64,000 nt of DNA from Clostridia bacterium (GCA_016938675.1 JAFGUF010000022.1:96714-160713); one strand, 5' to 3'; positions 43,820 through 53,177 are shown, numbered from the stretch's first letter. Notes: generated by a model not told the origin, from the letters alone. A program made the numbers and translations.

Positions 43820-44662
43820 ATGTTTGGATATATCAGGCCCTTTGTAGGCGAGTTAAAAGTCCGCCAGCATGACAAATACAAGGCAATATACTGCGGATTA
43901 TGCAAATCATTAGGCAGAAACTGCTCTCAATCTTCTCGGTTCGCACTTCAGTACGATATGGCTGCCTTTGCGTATCTTATCGGCGAGCTTGCAGGAGAAA
44001 CCTTCGAGATAACCAGGCAAAGCTGCATAGCTCACCCTTTGAAAGTGCGCCCGATGGCAAAGGATAATAAAACGCTGAAATACTGCGCGAATATCACATC
44101 CCTGCTTGCCTATAATAAACTAAACGATATGTGGATTGATGAAAAAAAACTCTATGCGCCTATTGGAAAAGCTATGCTAATGAGCGGATATAGAAAATCA
44201 AAAAAGGCTCTTGACCTACTAGACACAGGAATGACAAACCAGCTTGATATACTGCATGAATATGAAGAAAAAAGTGAAGAGTGCTTTGATTATCCCGCCC
44301 TTACCACCGCTGTAATTATGGAATCTATCGGCCAGAACGCGCCCATAGAAGACGAGAAAACAAAGCGTGCACTCTCTTCCCTTCTCAAAAACCTAGGAAT
44401 CTGGCTCTATTTGGCCGACGCTGCAGACGATATCATAGATGACATAAAAAAAGGCAATTACAATCCGCTTACAAAAAACGGTGCACCATATAAAGAAAAC
44501 ATTGAGCTTGCTAAAGAAGTGATGACATACTCTCTTGTGCAGGCGGCCAAGGCAAGGGATCTTCTCCCCTTAAAGGATGCCGGCGAATTTATAGATAACA
44601 TTATCTATCTTTCGCTGCCCGCTTCCGCCGACAGAATTTATTCGAAATTAAATTTAAATTAA
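43820..44662 (+). CDS. DUF5685 family protein
   Basis: 280 residues, mostly helical, cytosolic. Starts with the family-typical MFGYIRPFVGELKVRQ, then YKAIYCGLCKSLGRNC with Cys25, Cys28 and Cys35. Further cysteines are at 69 and 89. Near the C-terminus ADAADDIIDDIKKGNYNPL (199-217) is an Asp-rich helix like the magnesium-binding motif of head-to-head isoprenoid synthases, though no substrate function is known for DUF5685. The start is fixed by family convention despite the absent ribosome site. It is followed 21 bases later by a J-domain gene. Confidence 0.85.
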   Translation: MFGYIRPFVGELKVRQHDKYKAIYCGLCKSLGRNCSQSSRFALQYDMAAFAYLIGELAGETFEITRQSCIAHPLKVRPMAKDNKTLKYCANITSLLAYNKLNDMWIDEKKLYAPIGKAMLMSGYRKSKKALDLLDTGMTNQLDILHEYEEKSEECFDYPALTTAVIMESIGQNAPIEDEKTKRALSSLLKNLGIWLYLADAADDIIDDIKKGNYNPLTKNGAPYKENIELAKEVMTYSLVQAAKARDLLPLKDAGEFIDNIIYLSLPASADRIYSKLNLN

Positions 44663-44683
44663 AATAACTAAAGAAGGTAAAGA

Positions 44684-45274
44684 ATGGACCCGTACAAAGT
44701 ATTAGGGGTAAGCCCCGGAGCAACGCAGGAAGAAATAAAGACAGTCTACAGAAACCTCGTCAAAAAATACCACCCGGATAAATACGCAGATAATCCGCTG
44801 GGTGACTTGGCTGAGGAAAAAATGCAGGAAATAAACGCCGCCTATGATATGCTGACCGGCAGCGGAAGCCAGTCATCGGGCGGGAGCTACAGCCGTAATC
44901 AAGGCAGTCAAGGCTCAACCCTAGATCAGGTTCGCCAGCTGATAAATGCAAACCGCATTCAGGAGGCTTTATCCGCCCTGGATTCCATAGGTTCACATAC
45001 CGCTGAATGGTATTATTTACGAGGCGTGTGCATGTCCCGCATGGGTATGTATGCACAGGCAAATACATTCTACAGCACAGCCTACAGGATGGAGCCTGGC
45101 AACCAAGAATACGCCCGAGCAGCAAACAACATGAGAAATTCAAATACTACATTCTATAATCAGCGCAGCAATATGCGTGGAAATGATTGTTCCGGCTGCG
45201 ATATATGCAGCAGCCTTATCTGTGCTGACTGCTGCTGCGAATGCATGGGCGGAGACTTAATTGGCTGCTGCTAA
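44684..45274 (+). CDS. J-domain protein with cysteine-rich tail
   Basis: 196 residues. An N-terminal J domain (1-60) has the Hsp70-stimulating HPD triad at 30-32 (VKKYHPDKYADNP). A Ser/Gly-rich linker follows, then a helical TPR-like segment (about 85-155, IQEALSALDSI, AEWYYLRGVCMSRMG). The tail has ten cysteines in 30 residues, including CSGCDIC and CADCCCEC, likely a metal or redox site. Neither Zn-finger nor CTD of canonical DnaJ is present, so this is a specialised co-chaperone. GAAGG lies six bases before ATG. The 3' end overlaps the next gene by 14 bases. Confidence 0.88.
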   Translation: MDPYKVLGVSPGATQEEIKTVYRNLVKKYHPDKYADNPLGDLAEEKMQEINAAYDMLTGSGSQSSGGSYSRNQGSQGSTLDQVRQLINANRIQEALSALDSIGSHTAEWYYLRGVCMSRMGMYAQANTFYSTAYRMEPGNQEYARAANNMRNSNTTFYNQRSNMRGNDCSGCDICSSLICADCCCECMGGDLIGCC

Positions 45275-45791
45275 AATAAAAACAAAGCAGCTTGCCATGC
45301 TTTCCATCTCTGCCGCTTTGCAAACCGGGCTGCTTGCTTTATGCCTGGTTCTTCCTACTATTAAAATATCAATGTTGTTTGCGTCATCACTTTTTAACGG
45401 GCTTATGTGCGCAGCGGGGTATAAAAAAAGACATGTTTTCATGTCTTTTATAGTTGTCAGCGTATTATCCTTAATTCTAATTCCCAATTATATAATCCCA
45501 GCGGCCTACATAGCTTTATTTGGCAGCTACGGTATAATACATATTTTCTCCGCAGGTAAGAGGCCTCTTATAAAACAGCTTATCCGGTATGCATACCTTG
45601 CAGTTGGCACTGCCGCTTTATTTTTGCTTTTCAAAAGCCTTTTTCTTGCTTCACCTGCATTCGGCGCACCCTATGTGTATTTCGCACCTCCTGTAATAAT
45701 TGCAGGTTATTTCGTTTTTCAGATTCTATATGATAAGCTGCTTAAGGAGTTTTTCAGAAACAGCTATCTAAGGAGCTTGCTGTCTGAGTGA
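45261..45791 (+). CDS. Multi-pass membrane protein, S-component-like
   Basis: 176 residues from a TTG start, with GGAG six bases upstream, overlapping the J-domain gene. Five to six hydrophobic helices. The opening (LAMLSISAALQTGLLALCLVLP) and general size recall ECF transporter S components or related DUF2232-like proteins, but no ligand motif is clear. It is the third gene of the DUF5685 operon. Confidence 0.75.
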   Translation: MAAAKIKTKQLAMLSISAALQTGLLALCLVLPTIKISMLFASSLFNGLMCAAGYKKRHVFMSFIVVSVLSLILIPNYIIPAAYIALFGSYGIIHIFSAGKRPLIKQLIRYAYLAVGTAALFLLFKSLFLASPAFGAPYVYFAPPVIIAGYFVFQILYDKLLKEFFRNSYLRSLLSE

Positions 45792-45802
45792 TTATTCATA
45801 TT

Positions 45803-46252
45803 TTATTGGCTTAGTACCTCTATAGCGTACATGATGGCTATAATAAGCTCTGTGTCTTCTTCTCTGTATAGTTCAATTTTGAATGCGCCTTTTTCTGCTT
45901 TTCGTATAAGTTTTGCCGCCTTTTCTTCACCGAATTGAAGCATTGTCTGCATGGCATAATAGCTGTACTTATTTCCTGCTGTTTCCACTGTAATTTCGCT
46001 TCGCATAATCCCCGTTGAGTTTTTTACCAGCGCAACAGTTGACCCGCCTTTTTGTATTTCAATCGCCTCATATGTTTTGTCTACACTTTCATCCATAAAA
46101 AAAACTGTCTGCGACTGCTCATTTCTTGCGCATATCTTTGTGCCCAATACTGATGACATGTCTTCGAATGCTAATATGAAATTGCCCTCTTCATCTTTCA
46201 ATTCTACTATGGGCGAAGTTTTCCAATTAGCGTCACTAGTGATTATTCTCAT
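45803..46252 (-). CDS. Tubby/LURP-like small protein
   Basis: 149 residues, mostly beta strand in pattern (AFEDMSSVLGTKICARNE, TVFFMDES, ALVKNSTGIMRSEITVETAGN) with a C-terminal helix pair. This resembles the LURP-one/tubby C-terminal-like scramblase fold, tentatively. No signal peptide. It has its own strand and a short convergent gap to the membrane protein gene. No role can be assigned. Confidence 0.6.
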   Translation of the reverse strand: MRIITSDANWKTSPIVELKDEEGNFILAFEDMSSVLGTKICARNEQSQTVFFMDESVDKTYEAIEIQKGGSTVALVKNSTGIMRSEITVETAGNKYSYYAMQTMLQFGEEKAAKLIRKAEKGAFKIELYREEDTELIIAIMYAIEVLSQ

Positions 46253-46353
46253 TTAATTATCCCCGTATTTTTTTATCTATTATTTAGATTATATCATCGT
46301 AATATTTAATCCGCAATAAAAAAACACATATTTTAGGTTAAATAGATCAGTTG

Positions 46354-46713
46354 TCACCCTACATTTCTTGTCGCTATTACATCCACATTTGTGCCTGCTG
46401 CATTCTTAATAATTACATCGCCGATATTGACAGGTGCCTTGACCTCTGCCTGCTTAATAAGGCTAACTATTTCGTCTATTTTTCCTTTCGGCACGGCTTC
46501 TTTTGTCTTCACCGACACCAGAGGCATATCACCGCCTTTAACAAGCACGGATGATGTAACCATACGAGTAGGATTTGTCATCTCGTTCACTGCGTATGTA
46601 TATCCTCTTTTGCAGCCGTTTCCTGTCACTTGGATATTTTCACCGTCCATCTCTGCATGCATTACGCATCCTACAGGGCAGACTATGCATGTCATTTCCA
46701 TCTCTTTTTTCAT
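46354..46713 (-). CDS. DUF1667 protein, partner of glycerol-3-phosphate flavoproteins
   Basis: 119 residues. N-terminal cysteine cluster Cys9, Cys12, Cys16 and Cys34 (CIVCPVGC, then NGCKRG), probably binding an Fe-S cluster or zinc, then the DUF1667 core (NPTRMVTSSVLVKGG, LVSVKTKEAVPKGKI). Overlaps the upstream oxidoreductase stop by 4 bases. In Firmicutes this small protein regularly follows the GlpA-like and FAD/NAD oxidoreductase genes and may carry electrons between them. Confidence 0.92.
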   Translation of the reverse strand: MKKEMEMTCIVCPVGCVMHAEMDGENIQVTGNGCKRGYTYAVNEMTNPTRMVTSSVLVKGGDMPLVSVKTKEAVPKGKIDEIVSLIKQAEVKAPVNIGDVIIKNAAGTNVDVIATRNVG

Positions 46714-47951
46714 ATGTTTTCCCTCGCTTCCACCGATATTTCTCTCGCGTCAACAGGAATATCTATGTTTATGGTCTCCATTTCTCCAGGATTAAGCACC
46801 AAGAGCTTTTTGCTCTTTAGCTTGACTCCGTCAGCATACACATCCACAACAGCGGGCTTTATGGTTTTTGTAACCCTATAGTATATATCCAGTTTATCTA
46901 TATCTGTCCTTATATAATTCGGCAGAGTATAGCGAATATTTTCTCCGCTTTTTACCTTAATTTCTCTTGTTCTTTCAATTGAGTTTTTCAGGTACTGTGC
47001 CGCGTTCCTTCCTGCAATATCCGCCTCCTTGCTGACGTTGTCTACCAAGTCGTGTACATGGAGGACATTTCCGCAGGCAAATACACCTTCGAGGGACGTC
47101 TGCCGTGTTTCATCCACAACTGCTCCCTTTGTAACAGGATTCATATCAACTTGCAGATTATCTGTCAGCTCGTTTTCCGGTATCAGCCCAACTGATAGAA
47201 GTAGAGTATCGCATTCTACGTATTCAAAGCTTTCCTTTATGGGTTTCAACTTCTCGTCTACTTTGGCAATAGTGACACCCTCCAGCCGGCTTCGGCCGTG
47301 TATTTTAACGACTGTATGGTTAAACTTCAGTGGAATATCATAGTCCACTAAGCACTGGGCAATGTTTCTGTTTAATCCTGCTGAATAGTTCATCAGTTCG
47401 CACACCATCTTTACCTCGGCGCCTTCCCATGTCATACGGCGCGCCATTATTAGGCCTATATCGCCTGAGCCCAGAATAACTACTTTTCTGCCCGGCATGA
47501 AATTCTGCATATTCACCATATACTGAGCAGAGCCTGCTGTATACACACCAGAAGGCCTGTCGCCAGCGATATTCAGCGCGCCTCTGGTGCGTTCCCTGCA
47601 GCCCATAGCGAGTATCAACGCTCCTGCTTCCACAGTTATATATCCCCTGTCGCTGTTTATGCAGTGGATTGTTTTGCTCCTTGTTACTTCCAGCACCATG
47701 GTATTGAGCATTACCTCAATATCGCTTTGTTCAACCCTTCTGATATATCTGTCGGCATATTCAGGGCCTGTGAGCTCCTCGTTGAACATATGAAGCCCGA
47801 ATCCGTTGTGTATGCACTGGCTTAATATTCCGCCCAGCCTTGCATCGCGCTCTATTATCAGCACCTTCTCAGCTCCGTTTTCCCTTGCTGAAAGAGCTGC
47901 TGCCAGCCCTGCGGGGCCGCCGCCGATTACTGCAACATCTACTTTAATCAT
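46710..47951 (-). CDS. FAD/NAD-dependent oxidoreductase of the glycerol-3-phosphate set
   Basis: 413 residues. N-terminal FAD loop VAVIGGGPAGLAAALSARENG, central NAD(P) loop VVILGSGDIGLIMARRM and the closing VFACGNVLHVHDLVDNV, giving a pyridine-nucleotide-disulphide-type reductase without a redox CxxxxC pair in the FAD domain. Likely passes electrons from the GlpA-like subunit to NAD or another carrier. It overlaps the GlpA-like gene by 8 bases and DUF1667 by 4. Confidence 0.9.
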   Translation of the reverse strand: MIKVDVAVIGGGPAGLAAALSARENGAEKVLIIERDARLGGILSQCIHNGFGLHMFNEELTGPEYADRYIRRVEQSDIEVMLNTMVLEVTRSKTIHCINSDRGYITVEAGALILAMGCRERTRGALNIAGDRPSGVYTAGSAQYMVNMQNFMPGRKVVILGSGDIGLIMARRMTWEGAEVKMVCELMNYSAGLNRNIAQCLVDYDIPLKFNHTVVKIHGRSRLEGVTIAKVDEKLKPIKESFEYVECDTLLLSVGLIPENELTDNLQVDMNPVTKGAVVDETRQTSLEGVFACGNVLHVHDLVDNVSKEADIAGRNAAQYLKNSIERTREIKVKSGENIRYTLPNYIRTDIDKLDIYYRVTKTIKPAVVDVYADGVKLKSKKLLVLNPGEMETINIDIPVDAREISVEARENI

Positions 47952-49395
47952 TATGTTTGTCCTCCCTCAGTCGCGAATCAACAATATATGCATTCTTATC
48001 GGATTTCACTATTTCATTGGGCTCTTTATTCAGCTCCCTGCTTAATATCTCCAGTATTCTCGGTCCGCAGAAGCCGCCTTGGCATCTTCCTGATGTGCCT
48101 CTTGTCCTGCGCTTTATGCTGTCTACTGTGAGTGCAGGAACATTAGAATGTATAGCTGCCACAATCTCAGCCTCTGTCACGGTTTCGCACCTGCATATTA
48201 TCCTGCCATACTTACTGTCATTTTGGTATGCTTCGTTTATCTCTTCCTCATTCATTTCAGAAAACGGTTTCGGCACATTCCTCACCGGATTATAATTTTT
48301 GTTTTCCTTCATTTCGAGTCCTGCCTTTTGAAGAAGCTCCCTCACCATCACTCCTATAGCAGGGGACGCAGAAAGCCCCGGCGAACAGATGCCAGCTACA
48401 TTTACAAATCCTGGAAGCATATCAGAATTCTTTATATAGAAATCTTTCTTGCCGCTGTATACAGCCCTCAGGCCTGAAAACTGAGTTATTATTCTTGAAT
48501 AATCAATCTTAGTTACAGAGCGCGCAGCCATTTCTTTTATGTAATTTAGCCCTTCAATGGTTGTAGACTTGTCCTCTTTGTCGTCCATGTCCTGCGCGTC
48601 CGGCCCGATAAACATATTGCCGTGTACTGTAGGAGCGGTGAGCACACCCTTGCCCATCTTTGAAGGAGTCTGGAAAATTACAGTTGATACCTTGCTTTCT
48701 GCCTTCTTATCAAACAGAATATATTCGCCGCGCCTCGGCAGAATTTCGAATTCTTCAGCGCCCGCAATTTTTGATATTTTGTCGGCGTATATTCCGGCTG
48801 CGTTAACAACGTATCTTGCCTCAATGCTCTTTCCAGGTGAACTTATTATGAAATTTCCCTTTTTCTCTATGCTTGTCACTTCAAAGTCCAGCATAATTTC
48901 AGCGCCGTTTTCCACAGCGTTATCGCACATGGCTATAGCAAGCTCATACGGGGAAACTATGCCGGCAGTCTTTGCATACAGCGCCCACTTCACATCATGG
49001 CTTAGGTGCCGCTCTATCTTTCTGGCTTCTTCGCCGTCAATTATCTCCATATTCTCGACGCCGTTTTCTATGCCTCTTTGATATAGCTCTTCGATTTTCT
49101 TTTTGTCGTCATCGTCGAATCCCACGACAAATGAGCCGCACCTTTCATATGGGACTTTGAGATTTTCGCAGAGCTTTTCCATCATGGCAGAGCCTTCTAC
49201 GTTAAGCTTTGCCATTAATGTCCCCGGCTCGCAGTCATACCCAGCGTGAACTATACCTGAGTTTGCTTTTGTTGCGCCCATCGCAGCATCTAGTGCCTTC
49301 TCCAGTATTACAACCTTTAGATTATACTTGCTCAGCTCCATTGCCGCCGAACCGCCGGATACTCCGGCTCCTATAACAGCCACATCATAAATCAT
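47944..49395 (-). CDS. GlpA-like FAD-dependent glycerol-3-phosphate dehydrogenase
   Basis: 483 residues. A DAO-type FAD domain (VAVIGAGVSGGSAAMELSKY at 5-24, ANSGIVHAGYD, NAAGIYADKI) is followed by a C-terminal BFD-like [2Fe-2S] region, CRCETVTEAEI ... GRCQGGFCGPR. This is the anaerobic glycerol-3-phosphate dehydrogenase type, making dihydroxyacetone phosphate. Start ATG 49395 has AAGGAG six bases upstream; that site is the end of repeat copy 2. glpK lies 12 kb away in the same window. Confidence 0.88.
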   Translation of the reverse strand: MIYDVAVIGAGVSGGSAAMELSKYNLKVVILEKALDAAMGATKANSGIVHAGYDCEPGTLMAKLNVEGSAMMEKLCENLKVPYERCGSFVVGFDDDDKKKIEELYQRGIENGVENMEIIDGEEARKIERHLSHDVKWALYAKTAGIVSPYELAIAMCDNAVENGAEIMLDFEVTSIEKKGNFIISSPGKSIEARYVVNAAGIYADKISKIAGAEEFEILPRRGEYILFDKKAESKVSTVIFQTPSKMGKGVLTAPTVHGNMFIGPDAQDMDDKEDKSTTIEGLNYIKEMAARSVTKIDYSRIITQFSGLRAVYSGKKDFYIKNSDMLPGFVNVAGICSPGLSASPAIGVMVRELLQKAGLEMKENKNYNPVRNVPKPFSEMNEEEINEAYQNDSKYGRIICRCETVTEAEIVAAIHSNVPALTVDSIKRRTRGTSGRCQGGFCGPRILEILSRELNKEPNEIVKSDKNAYIVDSRLREDKHND

Positions 49396-49401
49396 GATTA
49401 A

Positions 49402-49530
49402 CTCCTTGCATAATGTACTTATATCTCACACATCCGTGTTACTTTAAGCTTATTTTGCTTCGTTTAAAGCAATTCTCTGCCTGTTGGCCCATTGTTAATT
49501 TCATCGGAGATTTTATACTATAAAATCTCC
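49402..49530 (-). repeat. 130-bp repeated element, copy 2 (upstream of the GlpA-like gene)
   Basis: Homologous along its length to 1472-1601 and in the same place relative to its gene: 5' hairpin at 49506-49530 (11 paired bases, 3-base loop, arms identical to copy 1 for their outer nine), an inner hairpin (TTGCTT ... AAGCAA), and a 3' end GCAAGGAG that is the Shine-Dalgarno of the GlpA-like gene. Shared blocks include ACAGG and CGAAGC. Confidence 0.7.
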
Positions 49531-49545
49531 TTACGTTTGGGCAAA

Positions 49546-49589
49546 ATAAAAAACCGACAAAACCCCTCTTCTAAAGGAGTTCAGTCGGC
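49546..49589 (-). terminator. Intrinsic terminator of the HPr-DUF4364-addBA operon
   Basis: On the minus strand CCGACTGAACTCC pairs with GGGGTTTTGTCGG (one mismatch, two G-U pairs), followed by TTTTTTATTTT. It sits about 85 bases after the addA stop; the bases between (49590-49673) show nothing. The repeat element starts 16 bases further on. Confidence 0.85.
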
Positions 49590-49673
49590 TCTCATTTCTT
49601 CACCATTATTTTGTTAACTACATTTTACTATATATTTATCATATAGTCAACGGCGTATTACAGCAGCATAATG

Positions 49674-52600
49674 TCATATATCCGCCCAGATAATTTCCGA
49701 TACAGAAAGCAGATATAGCCCTGCTTTATCTACAGGCGTACCCGTTATGCTCTCTAAAGCATGGCAATATATATCTAGCTGGGTTCTATATTCATTGATA
49801 ATTCTTTCTCTTGTGTTTGTTTCTGTCACCTTGTTTGTCTTGTAGTCTATTATCACCCATTTGCCATCTTTCATATAGCACATATCAATGATTCCCTGTA
49901 TCATTACGGCTTCATCCGTATTGACATCCGTATATATTTCTCTCGCCTTTCGCCTTACAACAAAGGGCACTTCTCGCATCACATTCGCGCTTTGCTTTGC
50001 CTCGCTTACAACATCGCTTGAAAGGAACTTTTCTACAGCATTCAAATCTATTGCCTTTGCTCCGCCTTCAGGCAGTATGCGTTTTTGCTCAAGCTTCTCT
50101 GCAAATTCAGCTATATCGCTGCAGTCAAAATCTATTTTCTCCAATACCTTATGCGTCATTGTGCCTATCTCGGCGCTTGTGAATGCTCTTTCCCCTGATA
50201 TGAATTCCGGCTTGGCAAGCGTCTCATACTGAATAGTATCATCTTCGTTCGAGATATCCCGCATGACGGCAGTCGCAGTTGTTTTTGCAGGTATAGCCCT
50301 GCCTCCTCTAATATCTATGTCTATAAAGTCTTTTTTTACATCCATTTCGGCGCACTCCTGAAGTGCAGCCATCACTGCCCCCGCGCGCTTTGTCCTGTCT
50401 ATTTCTATACTCTCCGATTTAATTATTGTTGTTTTGAAAGCAGGTGTATTCACACTGTTATCCGGAAGTATTGAAGCTAAATTTCTTAAGTTTCCGCAGG
50501 CGATGTTCCTAATTGCTGCGCAGCCCATATAATTAAGCAGCGTAGCGTCATAGCCGAAGTACCTGCCGGGAATAAAGGGGGATGCCCATTTATCAGCCAG
50601 CCTTGCTATATCGTCGCCCTTTTTAGTGCTTCCGATTACTATCAGCCTCTCCTGCGCTCTTGTGAGTGCTACATAATATACGCGCATCTCTTCGCTGTAT
50701 ACACTCATCATGCCTGCACGGGATATTGCCTCCGCGGAAAGGGTATCCTTTCGCTCCCTGGTTTTCGGGTTATAGTATTTTGTGCCAAAACCAAGATCCT
50801 TATATGTCATCACCTGTTTTTTGGTGTCCTGGTCCGCAGGGCGTTTATTGGCGTTTATCACAATAACTATCGGAAACTCAAGCCCTTTAGATTTATGTAT
50901 GGACATATACTGCACTGCATCATCAGCACTGCCGCTTTCTGCCCCTATTGACGCTTTATTATCCCTAAGCCTTTTTATATAAGACAAAAAACCATGCAGA
51001 GAAGACCCCGGAATCTTTGAATAGCTTTCTGCCCTGTCCAAAAGCAGGCGCATGTTGCCCTGTCGAACAGCTCCGCCTGGCAAGGCCCCCACCGCACTAT
51101 AGAGCCCTGTTTCATCCAAAACTCGCCATATGAAACCCTTAAGGCTGATATATCTTGCCATATCCTTATAGGTATTGATTTTTTCCAGAAAGAGCCTTAC
51201 CTTCTGCCCAAGAATGTCATTCCTCTCTGAATACATAAGTACACAGCTATAAAACGGCTGTTTTCCTTTAAATGCTTTTCTTATGGCCAAAAGCTCAGCC
51301 ATCTCGAAGCCAAAAGCAGGCGAAGCCATAGCTGATATCAATGCCTTGTCACGTCGCTTATTGTTGATTATTGTCAATATATCAAGTGTCTGCCCTATTT
51401 CAATCTCATCGAAATATTCGCCGGATTCCTGCGGCATTACGGGTATGCCGTACTGCTCTAATACCCTGCGCACCTTTATAACTGACGGCTTAAACGACTT
51501 TGATAGTATGCATATATCGGAGTATTTCACAGGCCTCATTATTCCCTTTTTGCTATCATATATCTGCCCGCCCATTATTTCCTTTATTCTTCGGGCTGCT
51601 ATGCAGGCTTCTCTTTCAACCGATAAATCCATATTATCGGTCGGTACATTCTCCTCGTCTAATATGATCAGCTCGCAGCTGCCCTGATATGTTCCCTCAG
51701 GCCGGTTTTCTCCATAATAAAGCCTTTCGTCTCTGCCGTAATCCACCTGTCCGAGGCGCGCACTCATAACCGTATCAAAAACCAGATTGATGGATTCAAT
51801 GAGCCCCGGAGCGGAGCGGAAATTCTTATTTAAGTTTATTATCCTGTTCTCTGCATTTTCATCAATGCTGCTTTTTTCCATTCTATTTATAAAAAGCCCC
51901 GGGTCTGCCTGGCGAAAGGCATAGATGCTCTGCTTTACGTCTCCTACGCATAGCAGGTTGTTCTTTGATGTCACTTTTTCTATGATGCATTCCTGCAGCT
52001 TATTCGTATCTTGGTATTCATCCACAAAAATGTAATCAAACTTCCTTTTTTCATCCTCTGCCACCGCATCGTTTTTCAAAGCCTCTAGTGCAGTGTGCTG
52101 CAGGTCTTCAAAATCCAGCTGTCTTCTGCGCTTTTTTATCTTTTTATATTCTTTATCAAATTCAATGATTATATCTCGCAGCGCACATAATGCAGGATAC
52201 ATCTTCTTATGCCTTGCAGCTGTTTCATCAGGCGGGAGCATAATGATAGACTCCGCCATCTTCTTATTCATGTCTTTTGTCGTTGCACGCAGTGATTTTG
52301 CCATCTCAACGAGCACAGCGTCATCTTCCTTTTTCTTTCTGGGAAGTGTCATAAAGCTGCTGCCCGTTATCATCTCTCTAGCAGCTTCAAATTCGCCGCT
52401 CTTAAGTTTCTCTGTGGCGCTTTTGAAATAATTCATATCATCTTCAAATGCAATTGCGTATGATGCAGGGCCGCCTTCTGAAAGGCATATTTCCTTTGCT
52501 CTACTGCTTAGTGTTATCATGTCTTCGAAAGTATCCAGAAAAGTGTTTTTAATAAATCTTGCCCAGTGACTATCAAGAATATCTTCCTTATCCAGATTAA

Positions 52601-53177
52601 ATTCCTCCGTCCACATATTCAGCAAATCTATATAATCCGGCTGCGTCCTTATGAATGCATAAAGCTCCAAGGCAATATTCTCTATCTTTTCGCCGCCTCT
52701 GCCGCCCAGCGTATCGCCCAGCAGAAGGAATCCCTCTTCCTTCTTGTCGAATTTTTCATCCAGCACTTTGCTTATGGCGCGCATCTGATAGTCTGCGGCA
52801 TCCTCCCCTAGCACTGTGAAGTTCGGATCTATGCCTACGCTGTGATAGTTGCGCCTCAATAGTGATATGCAGTATGCGTGCACTGTAGATATATTGCTGT
52901 CGTTTAATTTCTCCAGCTGCGCACTCAGTCTTTTTGTGTCGCCGCCTGCATTGATCTCCTCCAGCATGCGCCTTCCCAGCCTGCTGCGCATTTCCATAGC
53001 GGCAGCCTCCGTAAAGGTAATCATAAGTATGCGGGATATATCAATATTTTCATTAACAATCAGTTCCAGTGCTCTTTGCGTGATAACTGCCGTCTTGCCA
53101 GAGCCTGCAGCGGCGGACACCAGCAGATTGCACCCTCTCGCCTCTATAGACGCCTGCTGCTCATTAGTCCATCTCAT
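49674..53177 (-). CDS. addA: ATP-dependent helicase/nuclease AddA
   Basis: 1167 residues from ATG 53177, with AGGAGG nine bases upstream and a 14-base overlap with addB; the longer frame to 53264 lies inside addB. UvrD-type superfamily 1 helicase: Walker A SAAAGSGKT at 21-29, Walker B region FDYIFVDEYQDTN, then VSIHKSKGLEFPIV-like (MSIHKSKGLEFP), and ALTRAQERL. The C-terminal RecB-like nuclease shows GIIDMCYM ... VIIDYKTNK. With AddB it resects double-strand breaks up to Chi for recombination. Confidence 0.95.
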   Translation of the reverse strand: MRWTNEQQASIEARGCNLLVSAAAGSGKTAVITQRALELIVNENIDISRILMITFTEAAAMEMRSRLGRRMLEEINAGGDTKRLSAQLEKLNDSNISTVHAYCISLLRRNYHSVGIDPNFTVLGEDAADYQMRAISKVLDEKFDKKEEGFLLLGDTLGGRGGEKIENIALELYAFIRTQPDYIDLLNMWTEEFNLDKEDILDSHWARFIKNTFLDTFEDMITLSSRAKEICLSEGGPASYAIAFEDDMNYFKSATEKLKSGEFEAAREMITGSSFMTLPRKKKEDDAVLVEMAKSLRATTKDMNKKMAESIIMLPPDETAARHKKMYPALCALRDIIIEFDKEYKKIKKRRRQLDFEDLQHTALEALKNDAVAEDEKRKFDYIFVDEYQDTNKLQECIIEKVTSKNNLLCVGDVKQSIYAFRQADPGLFINRMEKSSIDENAENRIINLNKNFRSAPGLIESINLVFDTVMSARLGQVDYGRDERLYYGENRPEGTYQGSCELIILDEENVPTDNMDLSVEREACIAARRIKEIMGGQIYDSKKGIMRPVKYSDICILSKSFKPSVIKVRRVLEQYGIPVMPQESGEYFDEIEIGQTLDILTIINNKRRDKALISAMASPAFGFEMAELLAIRKAFKGKQPFYSCVLMYSERNDILGQKVRLFLEKINTYKDMARYISLKGFIWRVLDETGLYSAVGALPGGAVRQGNMRLLLDRAESYSKIPGSSLHGFLSYIKRLRDNKASIGAESGSADDAVQYMSIHKSKGLEFPIVIVINANKRPADQDTKKQVMTYKDLGFGTKYYNPKTRERKDTLSAEAISRAGMMSVYSEEMRVYYVALTRAQERLIVIGSTKKGDDIARLADKWASPFIPGRYFGYDATLLNYMGCAAIRNIACGNLRNLASILPDNSVNTPAFKTTIIKSESIEIDRTKRAGAVMAALQECAEMDVKKDFIDIDIRGGRAIPAKTTATAVMRDISNEDDTIQYETLAKPEFISGERAFTSAEIGTMTHKVLEKIDFDCSDIAEFAEKLEQKRILPEGGAKAIDLNAVEKFLSSDVVSEAKQSANVMREVPFVVRRKAREIYTDVNTDEAVMIQGIIDMCYMKDGKWVIIDYKTNKVTETNTRERIINEYRTQLDIYCHALESITGTPVDKAGLYLLSVSEIIWADI

